A DNA stretch of 64,000 bases from Marsupella aquatica (GCA_973895155.1 OZ316896.1:3534001-3598000); one strand, 5' to 3'; positions 43,001 to 53,990 are shown, counted from the first letter of the stretch. Made by a program: numbers and translations. Notes: a model not told the origin generated them from the sequence alone.

Positions 43001-43750
43001 ATTGATGGGATCGACCTCCTCCTCTTCGGCTTCTCCCTACCTCCTGCTCTGCTGCTTGGCTGGCTTCTTTGGTGCCGCCGACCTCGTTCTTTTCGCCAGG
43101 GTGGCTTCATCGTTGACGGCTCCCTTCCTCTTCATCTCTGCTACCGTGGAGGTTTCTCCTAGCACCGTTGCCTGGGTCCACCTTTCCGTGCTACCCTTCA
43201 ATCCCCAGTGTATGTCGTTGCAGTTCTTGATGGCCTCTCGAATGCCGATGATTCTATCTTTGCAAAACAGAAGATTGTCGAGCTGATTGGAAGTAGGAGT
43301 CCACAAGAACTCGGCCTTGATGAGTTCGCCTCCTAAGAAAGCCGTCTTCTGCAGCTCCCACAATTGAGCGAGCTCTTGTCGTTCTTGAGCTGCCCTTTCT
43401 GATTCTTCGTCCTCGTAAGTCTTGATGTACTCAGTTGCCCATTCGAACAGGCATCCCCAGAAATGTGCCGCTTGATTGACGTTGCTCATACCCTCCTTAG
43501 GTCGATCGTTGGTATCTACTCTCTCCCCGAGTGCTTGCCTAAGCAGCTGACAGTAGTTGGCCTCCCGTAGTCGTCTGCCTAGTTCGTGCTCGCAAATGAG
43601 CCACCATCTCCTGCAAGCGCTCCTTACCCCTCTCCTCTTCTGGTCTTTCCTCCCGTTGATCCTTCCTAGCCGCCGACGCTTAGCGCGCCCTAACCCTAAT
43701 TGAGCTTTCACCCTCAGCGTCCTTACCTTCGGCCTCGGCCTGGGTTCCAT
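40100..43750 (-). pseudogene. E4 retroelement or transposon protein with three in-frame amber codons
   Basis: A single minus-strand frame of 1217 codons from ATG 43750 to TGA at 40102-40100 is interrupted only by TAG codons at 43039-43037, 41725-41723 and 41245-41243. The first part is basic (RPRPKVRTLRVK) then helical. The second part contains FVGSWEPETNCTRIYGKDFYL (quoted to 20 as GSWEPETNCTRIYGKDFYL) and TPNVIAKVFGLTIG, resembling the 'putative plant transposon protein' domain. The third and fourth are long coiled coils (ELEEAHRELEEAKNELKEAR) ending in an acidic Ala/Asp-rich tail. No reverse transcriptase, integrase or zinc knuckle was seen, so it may be a large non-autonomous retroelement. 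Function unknown. Confidence 0.6.
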
Positions 43751-43864
43751 AGTCGCCCCTAATTGTTTATATTTTCCTTGTTTTGTCCCTATACTAAGGT
43801 GTTTCTAGGGTGCATTCCTGCTTTACCCACTTAACTGGCCGAGTGATTCCTGGCTAGGCATCAC

Positions 43865-44042
43865 ACTTTCAAATTGCAATTGACAATGGAGGTCATAAAT
43901 GTCAAGGACGGACCATCCTGCCCTCAACGAGTCCTCAAGGTGCTTTTGGAGCTCATTGGTCAACCATGGAGCAATAGAGAATTTTGGTCCCCAAGAGGGT
44001 GGGCCTAGTTCTTGATCCCATTCGCCATGCATGATGTCGCCT
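43865..44042 (-). pseudogene. MULE-1 transposase exon 2
   Basis: Acceptor AACCAAAG|AGG, then GDIMHGEWDQELGPPSWG and APWLTNELQKHLEDSLRAGW, which fits the helical linker after the DNA-binding domain. It breaks off at the E4 junction, so its donor is lost or displaced. Confidence 0.6.
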
Positions 44043-45430
44043 CTTTGGTTGCAATGCTTTATGCAATAACAAGTAGGGCAAAACTTAAACCTTTAGAGTG
44101 CATTTCAAGTTCAGAGTACAGAGGCAAAAATTAAACCCTTTAAAGAGAGAAATTATTGTTGACAATACAATGGCAAAACCTAAACCCTTAGAGAGCAATT
44201 CAAGTTGATAGTACACAAGTAGAACTTAAACTTATACGTATGTGTAAAATATAGCAAATTCCCAAAGCATCCTTACCTATTGATGTAGGAAAGTTGAAGA
44301 GCATCCGGGTTGGTTCTCATCCTCTTTGCAATGAAGTGACATTGACAGCCGCGCTTGGCATGGTTGTTGAAGGCATTTTTGCGCAATCTGGGTCTACTAC
44401 CCATGCCCGATTTTGCTTTTGTTCCGGGCAATGGAGGAATCATGATAGCAATGCGCATGTGTTCATCTTGTGGACCATATGAACACCATAAGACTTTATA
44501 TTCCACCCAATCCGTATTTTCTGAATCTGATTTTCTAGAGGATCTAACATGGAATGAGGTGACCTCAATTTTGGGATCCTTTATGCCCTCACCATCCTTG
44601 AAATCGGACAACCGGTCCAAGGGGATAATAGCCTGGTCATGTGGGCTCCAAGAAATGTCGAGTGATGGAAACTTTCCAGGCGATGGAGTCTGCATATGTT
44701 CCCATGGTTCTTGACTCATGCCCTAAAGCATTCTGCATAGGCAAAACATAAACCATAAACCATAGGTATAACCTTGGCAAAACATAAACTACAAGAACCC
44801 TAAGGGCTATTTAGATTCAATCACAGGTCGCAAGGGCCATACGAAGCAAACTCAAATGCAAAAACAATGAATGGGTTCAGGAATGCATGGTACACTGGAA
44901 AAATGTAGATTACAAACCGCAAGTACTTACTACAAACTGTTGCAAAACATGAACTACAAGAACCGTAAAAATTTGCAACGCACACACACAACTGGGAAAA
45001 ACACCTACAAGATCCCTAAAAACTATTTATATTACAATCACAGGTTGCAAGGGCCATACAAAGCAAACTAAAACGCTAAGACAACAAATTGGTGCATAAT
45101 GCATGGTACATTGCTCTTTGCACAGGCACAACGCAAAGTACAACATAGATTACTTTCACGCATGAATTGAGCCAGAACGTACATTATATTTTGGCATAGA
45201 GTTTAGAGTTGAATGCAATGGGCGTGAACAGATTTCAGGTCTGCAAAATCATTGAAAGATACATTTGACACAGCCAATGTGTGACCTGCAGTACGTCAAT
45301 GTCAATGTGTAGCACAATGTGACCCCACGCCCCACGCGATTGCTTGCTCTTCTCATTGTCTTGGTCTTCTCACGAGCTCCCTCCAGCTTGCAGCGTGGTG
45401 CGTGCATATAGTGTTTCTGTCAGAGTTCAG
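44043..45430 (-). repeat. MULE-1 motif copies at the right end (GGCAAAACATAAACC)
   Basis: Relatives of the inverse motif lie at 44076, 44125, 44171, 44219, 44741, 44776 and 44941. They surround exon 1 and share its sense. An imperfect internal direct repeat is also present: AACTACAAGAACC(C/G)TAA at 44783 and 44951, followed by CTATTTA...CAATCACAGGT(C/T)GCAAGGGCCATAC. Confidence 0.75.
44277..44719 (-). pseudogene. MULE-1 transposase exon 1, N-terminal DNA-binding region
   Basis: About 148 codons from MSQEPWEHMQTPSP to the donor ATCAATAG|GTAAGG. Its C-terminus KRGCQCHFIAKRMRTNPDAL is the Cys/His block at the N-terminus of SWIM-type Mutator transposases (GCxCxFxVKxL). The catalytic exons are 13 kb away because of E3 and E4. 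The upstream leader and introns (43.9-45.2 kb) are full of minus-orientation motif copies. Confidence 0.75.
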
Positions 45431-45461
45431 TTTTGGCACAAAGTGTGGATGCAGGGTGTGC

Positions 45462-45880
45462 GTGGCGTCGGGGTTGTACCGCACCACCGCTCTCCTGGGC
45501 CCTCAGTCTTAACTAATACATGGAGGACGTGTAAACATTTGAAGGGTAGTTTTTATTCATTTTGAATTAATAATTATAATTATTATCGGTAATAAGGGAA
45601 CTTTTTATAGTAAAATGGAAATAACAAGGGGTAAATAGGAAGAGGTCCCGATTGGAGGGGGGGTCCACTTCTTTTACATGGAGTGAGGGCCCAGGGCACC
45701 GCTCCCGCCCCATTTTGAAATTGACGGAAAGTTTCCGTCGACGGATGTGGGGCGGGTGGCAAAACATTAACCATTGTCAGGGCTGTGCAGTGGGCAGGCA
45801 GCATCGGGAGTGGTGCGGGCAGCATACAGCTCACCCGGCATTTTGGAGGATCTTAACGCAGCGTAGATTTAACGCAGGGT
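45462..45880 (-). repeat. MULE-1 right terminal inverted repeat (interrupted)
   Basis: Read inward from 45880 it matches the left TIR: ACCCTGCGTTAAATCTACG, then the CCGCACCACTCCCGATGCTG block, TGGTTAATGTTTTGCC at 45758-45773 (inverse), GGAAACTTTCC, and after the hAT-like insertion GTGCGGTACAACCCCGACGC. Confidence 0.9.
45493..45696. mobile_element. hAT-like MITE in the right TIR (CCCTGGGCCCTCA family, copy 1)
   Basis: A 204-bp element with ends TCCTGGGCCCTCA and (inverse) CCCTGGGCCCTCA, and a perfect 8-bp duplication CACCGCTC (45485-45492 and 45697-45704). The left TIR is the empty site. Left subterminal sequence AACTAATACATGGAGGACGTG (20 of these: ACTAATACATGGAGGACGTG) is shared with the element at 57173-58168. 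Confidence 0.93.
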
Positions 45881-45889
45881 GACCCTTTG
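45881..45889. repeat. MULE-1 target site duplication, right
   Basis: GACCCTTTG, identical to 5775-5783. Confidence 0.93.
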
Positions 45890-47431
45890 TTTCTTTGAGG
45901 GTCATCAATGTGAGGTCAGAGTTTTGGGACAATCATGTACTTCAAGCATCTAGTCACTTGGGGTTTAGAGTTAAAGAGTTTACCTAGCCAGGGCAGCACG
46001 TACGGACCAACTAAAGCCAGTCATGTTTGCAGCGGTAATGTGCAATGCCACCCAGACTTTAATTGTCATCTAGCTTATAAACTTGAAACTAAGGAGAGAA
46101 TTCACGGCTTGAATGTGATAACAAGGACTAGCAGAGTCTCAACATTTGTCGGCGAGTTCTCTAGGGTCGGTAATACTGATTTAGTTCCGACATGAATCAG
46201 GTGCGATGAGCACCCGCAATGGGATTTTCGAACGTTCAGCTACGCATGGGCGGGCGCATGGGAGGCTTCGGAATCTGTGTGAAGTTTATGTTGCGATGGT
46301 CTCAACTGCTGATCTTGAAAACTGGAATGGTTGGTGCTTGCGATTTTAATACAAACAATTACAATCTGACGCGAGATGTGACGATCCCTTCTTGCAGGTG
46401 AGCCTTTTTGTACCCAGCTTTGGACCCAGTAAGTCCTTGCGTCAAACGCACGTAAGTCACAGCCAAAGTCCTAGACCTGAGCTCCTCAGTCCTTTATCGG
46501 ATCTGATGCTGGAATCCGTCTTCTTTCTTAGTTGTGGAGTACGATCGTTGCAGTGAGACCCGTGCCGAAGATCGATTCCAACCACAAACCAGGTCCTAGT
46601 TATAGCCTTGATCACGGTTTGAGCAACGCAAATGGCAAATACTGTAAAAGACTGCGTTCTTTCATGAATGATGCGCCTCCACGTACCTTTTCACTCCACC
46701 CACCTCGATCAGTCGACTATGGACACTGTACTTGTTTATCATTTCTTAAGTACACCCAAGAAAATAGCAAGATATACCGTCGACCACCCAACTCCTTCCC
46801 CCCCATCCCCTCGTCCCTTAAAAAATTCCATACTTCGGAACTGACCAAATGATGCTATACCCACAGTGTCCCCCACCCCACATATAGCGCGCTTGTCTTG
46901 GGGTGTCATGAATGGTTAGAAATTCAAGTTGTTAAACAAGTCAAAGAATGAATAACGAATCAATTTCAAGCCCGTGCGGACCCAAATGTGCCGTGGGATC
47001 AGCATTATTTGGAAGAAATCAGAATGGACTTGAGATCCAGGCCAGCAATCCAGGTAAGTCTTTGTAAGGCAGCCGTTCTCCGGCCCGCAATCGAAATCCT
47101 TTAAAGACGTCCTAATGAGGTTAAGCTAACGTAGGTCAATCAAGAGCCCAGGGACTTTCAGCCATGCCAACGACAAACAGATCACTCTACTCCAGGTGTA
47201 CCGATGACTCAGTGGAAGACAAATCGAATGCTTCAATCGTCACTAACGTGACCAGTGTTAATTACGGACTATGCACAGGGTGCGATGAGTGTAAGATACA
47301 ATCGGAGGCTTAGACAGGTACTTGCAGCATAGACCCAATTTTCTAACTAGATCTGTCCATGACCCTTGGAGATCATCAGTCCGAGATTTAGAACATTCTA
47401 TCGAAATGTACAATTCAAGTCCACCTTGTAC

Positions 47432-47530
47432 ACTCATCTGAGACCTCTTTAATCGTGTACTTTAATTGAGTTCATATCTGACTCATCTGAGACCTCTTTA
47501 ATCATGGACGTTAATCGAGTTCATATCTGA
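47432..47530 (+). repeat. 49-bp tandem duplication
   Basis: Two units start at ACTCATCTGAGACCTCTTTA and end at GAGTTCATATCTG, differing in a few bases. Confidence 0.85.
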
Positions 47531-47835
47531 CAATAGTACTTCTCATCCACACAAATGATAGACACCACATCAGTCGTAGATTTAGAACATCCTGCTATCT
47601 AAATGTACAGTTCAAGTACATATTAGAAAAATAAAGAGTCAGCTCAGACATCTAACTTTGATTAATTATAGATCCTGAATCTATAACCTCGCGACTAAAG
47701 GCAATCTTGAAGAGCCTCGGGTACACACCTGCCTGGGTCTACTGTCCGCCTTTAACATATTTTTTCGAATGTGAATAGCATGAATGATCCCCTTTTTTGG
47801 GGTGGGGTGAATGTTAAAATGCATTCTTTGACACA

Positions 47836-47890
47836 ACCGGTTTTGAACTCAGGACCTCCTGATCCCTAACTGAGCTGTGCTACCATTGAA
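47836..47890 (-). other. tRNA-like or SINE-like scrap
   Basis: On the minus strand, ATGGTAGCACAGCTCAGTTA and then GGTCCTGAGTTCAAAACC resemble the A and B boxes of a tRNA or tRNA-derived SINE. The spacing is too short for a tRNA and no cloverleaf forms. Weak. Confidence 0.25.
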
Positions 47891-49469
47891 TCTCTCCACA
47901 ATTAGTGACAATATTCTTTTGTTCTAGGTAAAATCACATGTAATACATACTGGCAACACTAACGAGATAATCAATGCGGATTAGCATTAATTATCTTCGA
48001 GATTGAATTTCATCCTGAATTTGATATATAAAGCTATTTGCTCATCCACACATGTACGACATCAACTGCAAATGTACCATTATTGACAAGAACATGAGAG
48101 ACACTATCCATCTTTAGTGACTGGTTTCAGCGCAGATCAAGTTAGAACCTCGAGTTGGAACATTTTTACTCTTAAGTTTGTTTATGGTGCGAGTAGTTGA
48201 AATTTCTGCCCTATCTATATATGTATAGACATATATCTTTGTATTTCGAAATACCCTCTAAAATCTCTTCATTTGGCACTTGTTTCACGTTAGCAGTAGT
48301 TATTGTATCCGAGCCAGTGATCACGAGTACCCTTTATATAGAAGAAAAGAAGAAAAGAGTGATTTCATTATATTGTGAGTTCACAGACTACTTGAAATGA
48401 ATTATATATATAGAATAAGAACAGAGTGATTAATTTCATTATATTGTGAGTTAACAGACTAGGATACTTGAAATGAATTATATAGAAGAAGGGAAGAGGG
48501 ATTTGAATATATTGGGAGTTCACAGACTTACACCCGCTAAATAAAAACAATCAAATTTTACAGTTAGGAAAAGAGGGCAGAGGATCAGACAGAAAAGATA
48601 GAGGTACTCCCGATTTCACTCTGTGACAATTGCATACGTCGTAATAATTGGAAGCCACACTATACTGGTGAATCCTCCAAAATGTGAACTAACAAAGAGT
48701 TACTGTCAAACAATTCTAGCTCAACCCGTCTATGACACAAGTCAGCTTTAAAACAAGCAGGGCAAACTTACTAAGTAGGAGCAGTTGGCTTTGTAGCCAT
48801 AGGCCAGGTACGTGCAGTAGCCCGGAAGGTACAAGTATCTCATGTACAGTGATGTCCTATGTGACGTCAACAGCGCCTCGCGAAAGGAGGTGGACAGGTT
48901 TCGTGATTGACTCTGACGTAGTGGACATCAATCATGAGATATGTCCCTCTCAAACCTCATCACACGCTCTGTGATGTATAAAGTAAAGTAGATTCTTACC
49001 AAGTTTCTCCCACCTTGTAGATTGACCCAGGAAACTAGCCTTCGTTACATTAACTGCAGGATCGCTCTGTGTTATATAAAGCAAAATCGATTCGTATCAA
49101 GTTTCTCCAACCATGTAGGGTGACCCAGGAAACTACTTGAAGGTTGAGAGGCTTCGTTACTTTCATGATCCAGTTAAAAGACCACAGTCACACCTGCTCT
49201 TGTTGGGGTTGCGTTACTTTGGCAGTTGGGCGCGCGCAGCCTAGACCGGACCCACGTATCAATTGCGATCGTACAGTAAGCACACCTGCTGTTAGAAATC
49301 GCACCGCACTAGCCGTACGATCATCTCATAGAAATACCAATAATATAATACTGCCTAGATTGTCGCGTTAGGGGAAGGTGCGCTTGGGAGGCCAAGGGGG
49401 TGAACTTTCCTCCAATGCCCCTGCTAACTGCTCCGGGGACTCCTCTTTAATTACCGCGTAGGATGCAGA

Positions 49470-49471
<2 letters not shown>

Positions 49472-49516
<45 letters not shown>
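49472..49516. repeat. (AT)n microsatellite
   Basis: About 22 uninterrupted AT repeats, about 370 bp before the GLP2 start. Confidence 0.95.
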
Positions 49517-49518
<2 letters not shown>

Positions 49519-49886
49519 AGCTTCACTTCGTTCAACTCAAATATCACTCGCTCATGATCATAGTGAGCCAGCTCCAGCTCACAGTTTAGCGTGCTCTCAT
49601 GCATTGTAGTTCAAGCTTATTTCCAGAAGCTCGCGTAATTTCTTCCACTTGAGAAACGGATACAACTTCCTTACAGTTTTGTCAAAATCTGTCTAGCCAT
49701 CTTCAAGTCTTTCCAGCTGAAAGGTCAGCTGTGCTATGCTGTGATATTGAGCGCACAGACATAATTGCTGATCTACCTCCCATCATCGAAGCTAGCTTGT
49801 GTTGATCTCTCGCAGCCCAAAGCTTCAGTTGACCTGTCTGTAGGATTGAGCCTCCTTTGTCTGCAGTTGTATAATCGACAATATTA

Positions 49887-50597
49887 ATGGCTTTTCCAAT
49901 TTCAGCCAGGCACCACCTCAGACTCTTTGTGACAATTATAGCCATGGCGGCAATTGCCATTAGAGTCGGAGCTTCTGATCCTGATCCGCTGCAAGACTTC
50001 TGTGTGGCGGATCTTCAAGCGGGGGCACCCAATGTGAACGGCTACCCCTGCAAGTCGGCAGAGTCCATCACAACTGAAGACTTCGCATTCGCAGGATTGG
50101 CTAAATACGCCAATCTCACTGGAAACCCCACCAACGGTAGTGCAACGTTCGGATTTGTGCGAGAATGGCCTGCACTTAACACATTGGGATTGGGTCTGGC
50201 TCGATTGGACATCAACCCTGGCGGAATCATCATGCCACATACTCACAATTTGGCCACGGAGATCCTCTACTGCCTGGAGGGAGAGATCTACACCGGCTTC
50301 GTCACCAATAGCGATAACCCTGCAGTCCCCAACAAGCTGTACGCCAAGATCGTCAAGAAGGGGGAAGCATTCATTTTTCCGAGAGGTCTGCTGCACTTCC
50401 AGCTCAACAAGGGAACTGTTCGAGCAGTGAGCTTGAACGTACTGAACAGTCAGAATGCTGGCATTCAACTCATGCCCGTGGCGTTGTTTGGGGTTGGCAT
50501 TGATCCTCAGCTTCTCGCCAAGTCCTTTTTTATCACAGAGTCGCAGGTGGCGAGCTTGGGAGGCGTCCTATCCCGACTCGTCCATTCGCTAGCTTGA
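49887..50597 (+). CDS. Germin-like protein GLP2
   Basis: A 236-residue secreted cupin in one exon. The signal peptide spans about residues 1-29 (LRLFVTIIAMAAIAIRVGA). Mature protein begins SDPDPLQDFC; the disulfide partner is in NGYPC. Metal ligands are intact: PHTHNLATEI (His, His, Glu) and FPRGLLHFQLN (His). NLTG and NGSA are possible glycosylation sites. Almost identical to GLP3 in the mature part. About 350 bp upstream are shared with GLP3 (GATCTCTCGCAGCCCAAAGC near 49804). Downstream, the sequence CCCATATCAAT and AATAAAACTTT (50873) is also shared and is a probable polyadenylation region. No oxalate oxidase or dismutase assignment can be made from sequence. Confidence 0.94.
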   Translation: MAFPISARHHLRLFVTIIAMAAIAIRVGASDPDPLQDFCVADLQAGAPNVNGYPCKSAESITTEDFAFAGLAKYANLTGNPTNGSATFGFVREWPALNTLGLGLARLDINPGGIIMPHTHNLATEILYCLEGEIYTGFVTNSDNPAVPNKLYAKIVKKGEAFIFPRGLLHFQLNKGTVRAVSLNVLNSQNAGIQLMPVALFGVGIDPQLLAKSFFITESQVASLGGVLSRLVHSLA

Positions 50598-50890
50598 TGA
50601 AATTGAGTTCAATTTTTTCGGGGAGTTTGGGTACTGACATGAGTCCCGTGTTTCCTGACCGAATCCTAGCCTCACCTCTTGGTCGGTCTCGGGTACTAGC
50701 TGTTGTCGGGTGCTCATCCCATTACCAATTTTGGTAATACCATTCACTCATTTATTCTCCATTCTTTTACCAGAGATGACTCTGGACAGGATCTTCTTAT
50801 TTAAAGGTAGAAGCGTAGTGTCCCATATCAATGGGTGTGTGCAATAATGTGAAACGTAGGCTTTGATATGATCAATAAAACTTTGGCATC
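50598..50890 (+). other. GLP2 3' region with AATAAA
   Basis: Homologous to 54000-54251 downstream of GLP3 (inverted): GGGAGTTTGGGTACT, GGATCTTC, GTGTCCCATATCAAT. AATAAA at 50874 and the equivalent at 54027-54035 support a conserved 3' UTR. Confidence 0.65.
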
Positions 50891-50939
50891 AGAAAATTTC
50901 GCTTGATTCATTTCGTTAAATTGATGTAAGAAAACATTA

Positions 50940-53900
50940 TACCGGTTTAACATACTGGTGTAAGAAAACATTCATATTGATCTGTTGTGATGGCCTGAGC
51001 AAACGTGAGAATTACTCCAAAAACTGATGGGAGAGATTCCATGATTAACGCATCCCAGTTTGATGGTTCTGATGTGTATCTCAGTTGAACATGAAATTTA
51101 TGGTCCTGGAGTATGTTTCGTCTTCGATTCAAAGTGCTAGTCTCACTGTTCCAGGGTTCCAGAAATGTCCCTAGTCTTACAATTATTATTTTGCGGTAAA
51201 TTTCGTCCTTATGTAGGATAATAGTCAGCATCCAATAATCATGATGTGCCTCATCAATCACACGTGTTTCGTTGGCCATGGGACTGTAATTCACCTAAAT
51301 TATCGATCAGGGCTTTATTGCAATGGCGGAACAAAATCGTCAGAAGCTGGCCATATTTACAACACCTCGGACAAGCCTCATTGGCAACGCTGGACGATCC
51401 AATCTAGTGCCGACAACAGTTTGGTTTTCCTGGCAATAAAGGTCGATAAGATGGCAACGTTAGAGGACCGGCTTCTAGCAACATCTTACCAGATTTAGCA
51501 TGTCTGACATCTATCCTTGCGATAATTCGAGATACTTGCTTGGAAAGAACAGGCATTAATTTGACTTCAACGTCACAGTGGGATAAAGTGGTTCTTGGCT
51601 TCTGATCTTAGGAGCAATCTCGACGATGGAACTCTGGACGAGAGTAGGGTCTGAAGATATCGTACAGGATTTGAGCACACCTCAGTTTGACTAAACATGC
51701 AGAACTTACTATCCTTGCAATTAGAGATATTGGCTTGGAGCCCCAGATCTTAACATCCCCTACAGGTCCTTGTACTCCGCGATCTTCTGTGCGATTCAGA
51801 AACACAAACGCCAACCAGGTTCTCTCATCTTGGTCACCGAGACATGTAGCAGCATCGGGAAGGAAAGAAATGCAGCTACTTACTCCCAAGTTTTAGGGAG
51901 ACTTCCAGGTTGGGTGGTCCTTCGCCAGACTAAAACTCACTTCATGGCTATGCGCGACATCGGCCACTAACCCCAAAAAAGTAGATAGATCACCGGAGCA
52001 ATTGATCAACTACAGAATATCGTAGAACCAGACGGACAGCCCTGCGCACGTACTGAACCACGAAATTGACAATGATCAATAACAAGAACCGATACTCTTT
52101 CCCGATTCTGAGACACCTGTGAAAGTTTACCTTTCTGTTCGGTGCTCGTCAAATCTTCTATCCGTTCCAGGTGTCGGTTAGTCTACATTTACACACACTA
52201 GTATCAGGCTTACTGTAAGCCACTCTGCTTTTTTTCTTTCTCAGTGCCACATGGCTTCCGCGGGACAACGGTGTGATAAGGACTGAGGTCAATCCCGCGT
52301 TACTATGTACTCTGGCTCTCGCCCTCTTTTGAGGCATAATGAAATCTGCACTTGAAGAAATTTTCAAAATCATCTTTGATGTCTTTGGGTTTTTTTCCTG
52401 TCTCGTGTTCAAGCTCTGCGCATCTAACGAGTCGACAACACCACATCGAGCCCTCGCATGGTAGTGACAAACACCAGGCCCGCATTAGAAATGAGTACAG
52501 TAACAGAAAGCAGGAGTATCAAGAACAGCTTGGTAGGCAGAATCGATGCAGGAATAGTCAATTCAAGAACAGCTTGATAGGCAGAATAGATGCACGAATA
52601 GTCAATTGTGCAGCTTTTACAAGTGGATCATGATGCTTGATACCACCTGGTGGTTATATACATCCGGCGATTAGTGTTGTTTTGTGTGCGGTCTGGTCTG
52701 GGCCGTGCTTTTCTGGGGTGGCTTTCGTCCCTGGGCTGTCTTGTTCTAGGTCCGGCCTTTTCGTCGGGCTTTTTAAAAGATTAAAAAAATAAAATATAAA
52801 AAGATATTCGCTTGGAAAGAACGGGCATGAATTTGGATGGTTTAAGCAGACTTCAAACTCACAGTGCGATAAAAACGGCTACAAGCGGTTCTTGGCTTCT
52901 GGTCGTAGCAGCGATCTTCACTTTGGAACGATAAACGAGAGCAGAAAGGTACAGAAGGTGCCGACAACTGTTTGCTTTAGTGGCAAATAAGACCAATTGG
53001 CAAGGCTCTAACTTCTGAGGATATCTGAAAGGATTCAAGCATGTATATATGAATTTACGCCCAAGCATGCCAACCTTAAGTTGGAGACAAGTATTCATGG
53101 ATGGGAAAGAATAAAATTAACATAATTTAGTCATGTCGAGGACCCATCATCTACAGGAAGGTGCATACTGTCGTCGAAGACAGAAGGGTGCCTAGTGTAC
53201 GTTGTTATGAAGGTCTTCATCCAGCCTGCCTGGTTGATTTTCGGTCAGGACACTCTCTTTGTCGGTTCTCTCATGCAACTGTCGCTGTTCTTACACTGAA
53301 TAACCATTTTAGTACCATGGAGAATTAAGTTCCCGACATTGGAACCATCATGTCATTTCGTCTCTAGTCATGGATGGATTGTGTGATCCACTCTGATCCC
53401 CATTGCGTTGTTCTGAGGGACACATGGAATGAACTGAGCTGCATCAAAAAACGCAACTGTTTACTGTGTTTGCCATCGCGCCGAGATCAGCGCTGCTCAA
53501 TGCATGATTAGGCTATAGCCAGGATCTGGCCGGGGATCTGGCCGGGGATCTGGCCTGTGGTTAGAATCGGGCACTGGGCCCAGAAACACATGTGGTTCAT
53601 GAGTCACATGATTATTTGTCGCTGGCTGAAACCCTAGATCTCGATAGCGTCTAGCGTAACTACTAACATATCACCCGCAGCGAGACTAGACACAGCTGGA
53701 AAGAACAATGGAGATCAGCAGAATAATCCACCAGAAACGTGACTGTTCTCACAGGAGGTCATGGAAGCCTGAATGACTAGCTCTGTTCTTACATTAGCTC
53801 ACAGGAATTCATGACATCAGATTATTGACTTTGTTCTCATACCAGTTCAAAGGAATTCATCAAATTAGATCAATGACTTAGTTTGTTCTCACAAACAATT

Positions 53901-53990
53901 AGAGGAACTGATCCACGGACATAAGCGACAGCACTGTGCAACATCAGATCATAGAAATAAAAGCGATAGCACTGTGTAACATCAGATCAT
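50940..53990. other. Spacer between GLP2 and GLP3 with decayed duplicated fragments
   Basis: No intact gene. At 51250-51500 a frame reads VIHLNYRSGLYCNGG and HWQRWTIQSSADNSLVFLAI, which recalls a beta-trefoil lectin repeat (G.YL....QxWxI); short and unsupported. A related block recurs: GCTTGGAAAGAACAGGCAT at 51538 and GCTTGGAAAGAACGGGCAT at 52810, with TTCTTGGCTTCTG and GATCTT following in both; GCCGACAAC(A/T)GTTTG at 51410 and 52960. Direct duplications GGTAGGCAGAAT near 52532 and 52575 and GGATCTGGCCGG near 53521 are also present. Confidence 0.5.

Larger units (their letters stand above)
39206..43864 (-). mobile_element. Nested element E4 (limits uncertain)
   Basis: It is inferred as an insertion because its GC-rich coding content separates two MULE-1 transposase exons. 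The right limit is where transposase-like LHCQLQFES stops (about 43864); the left limit is the edge of the 139-bp duplicate. No terminal repeats were found. Confidence 0.4.
5784..45880. mobile_element. Giant MuDR-like Mutator element (MULE-1), with nested insertions
   Basis: Three lines of evidence delimit one element: ~210-bp inverted repeats at 5784-5993 and 45462-45880, a perfect 9-bp target duplication immediately outside both, and two convergent genes inside. The minus-strand gene encodes a Mutator transposase with GCQCHF, LDSTFATNKYG and a C-terminal SWIM finger. The plus-strand gene is acidic with basic patches and resembles mudrB in position only. MuDR of maize has the same plan (about 220-bp TIRs, two convergent genes), but autonomous MULEs are normally around 5 kb. 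The 40-kb size comes from nested insertions E1, E2, E3, E4, two solo LTRs and two small-TIR families. Removing these leaves a core of very roughly 11 kb. Frameshifts and deletions in both genes imply it is now inactive. Confidence 0.9.
45890..49470. other. Intergenic region between MULE-1 and GLP2
   Basis: No convincing gene. It contains a 49-bp tandem duplication (47432-47530), a tRNA-like scrap (47836-47890), and short duplicated strings such as GATTTAGAACAT(T/C)C(T) near 47390 and 47578 and TTTCATTATATTGTGAGTT near 48362 and 48435. Two decayed promoter-like copies (AGTTTCTCC...TGTAG..TGACCCAGGAAACTA) lie at 48999 and 49097. Confidence 0.6.

Noticed and set aside
47836-47890. Functional tRNA gene
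   Set aside because: The interval between the two box-like strings is too short for an anticodon arm.
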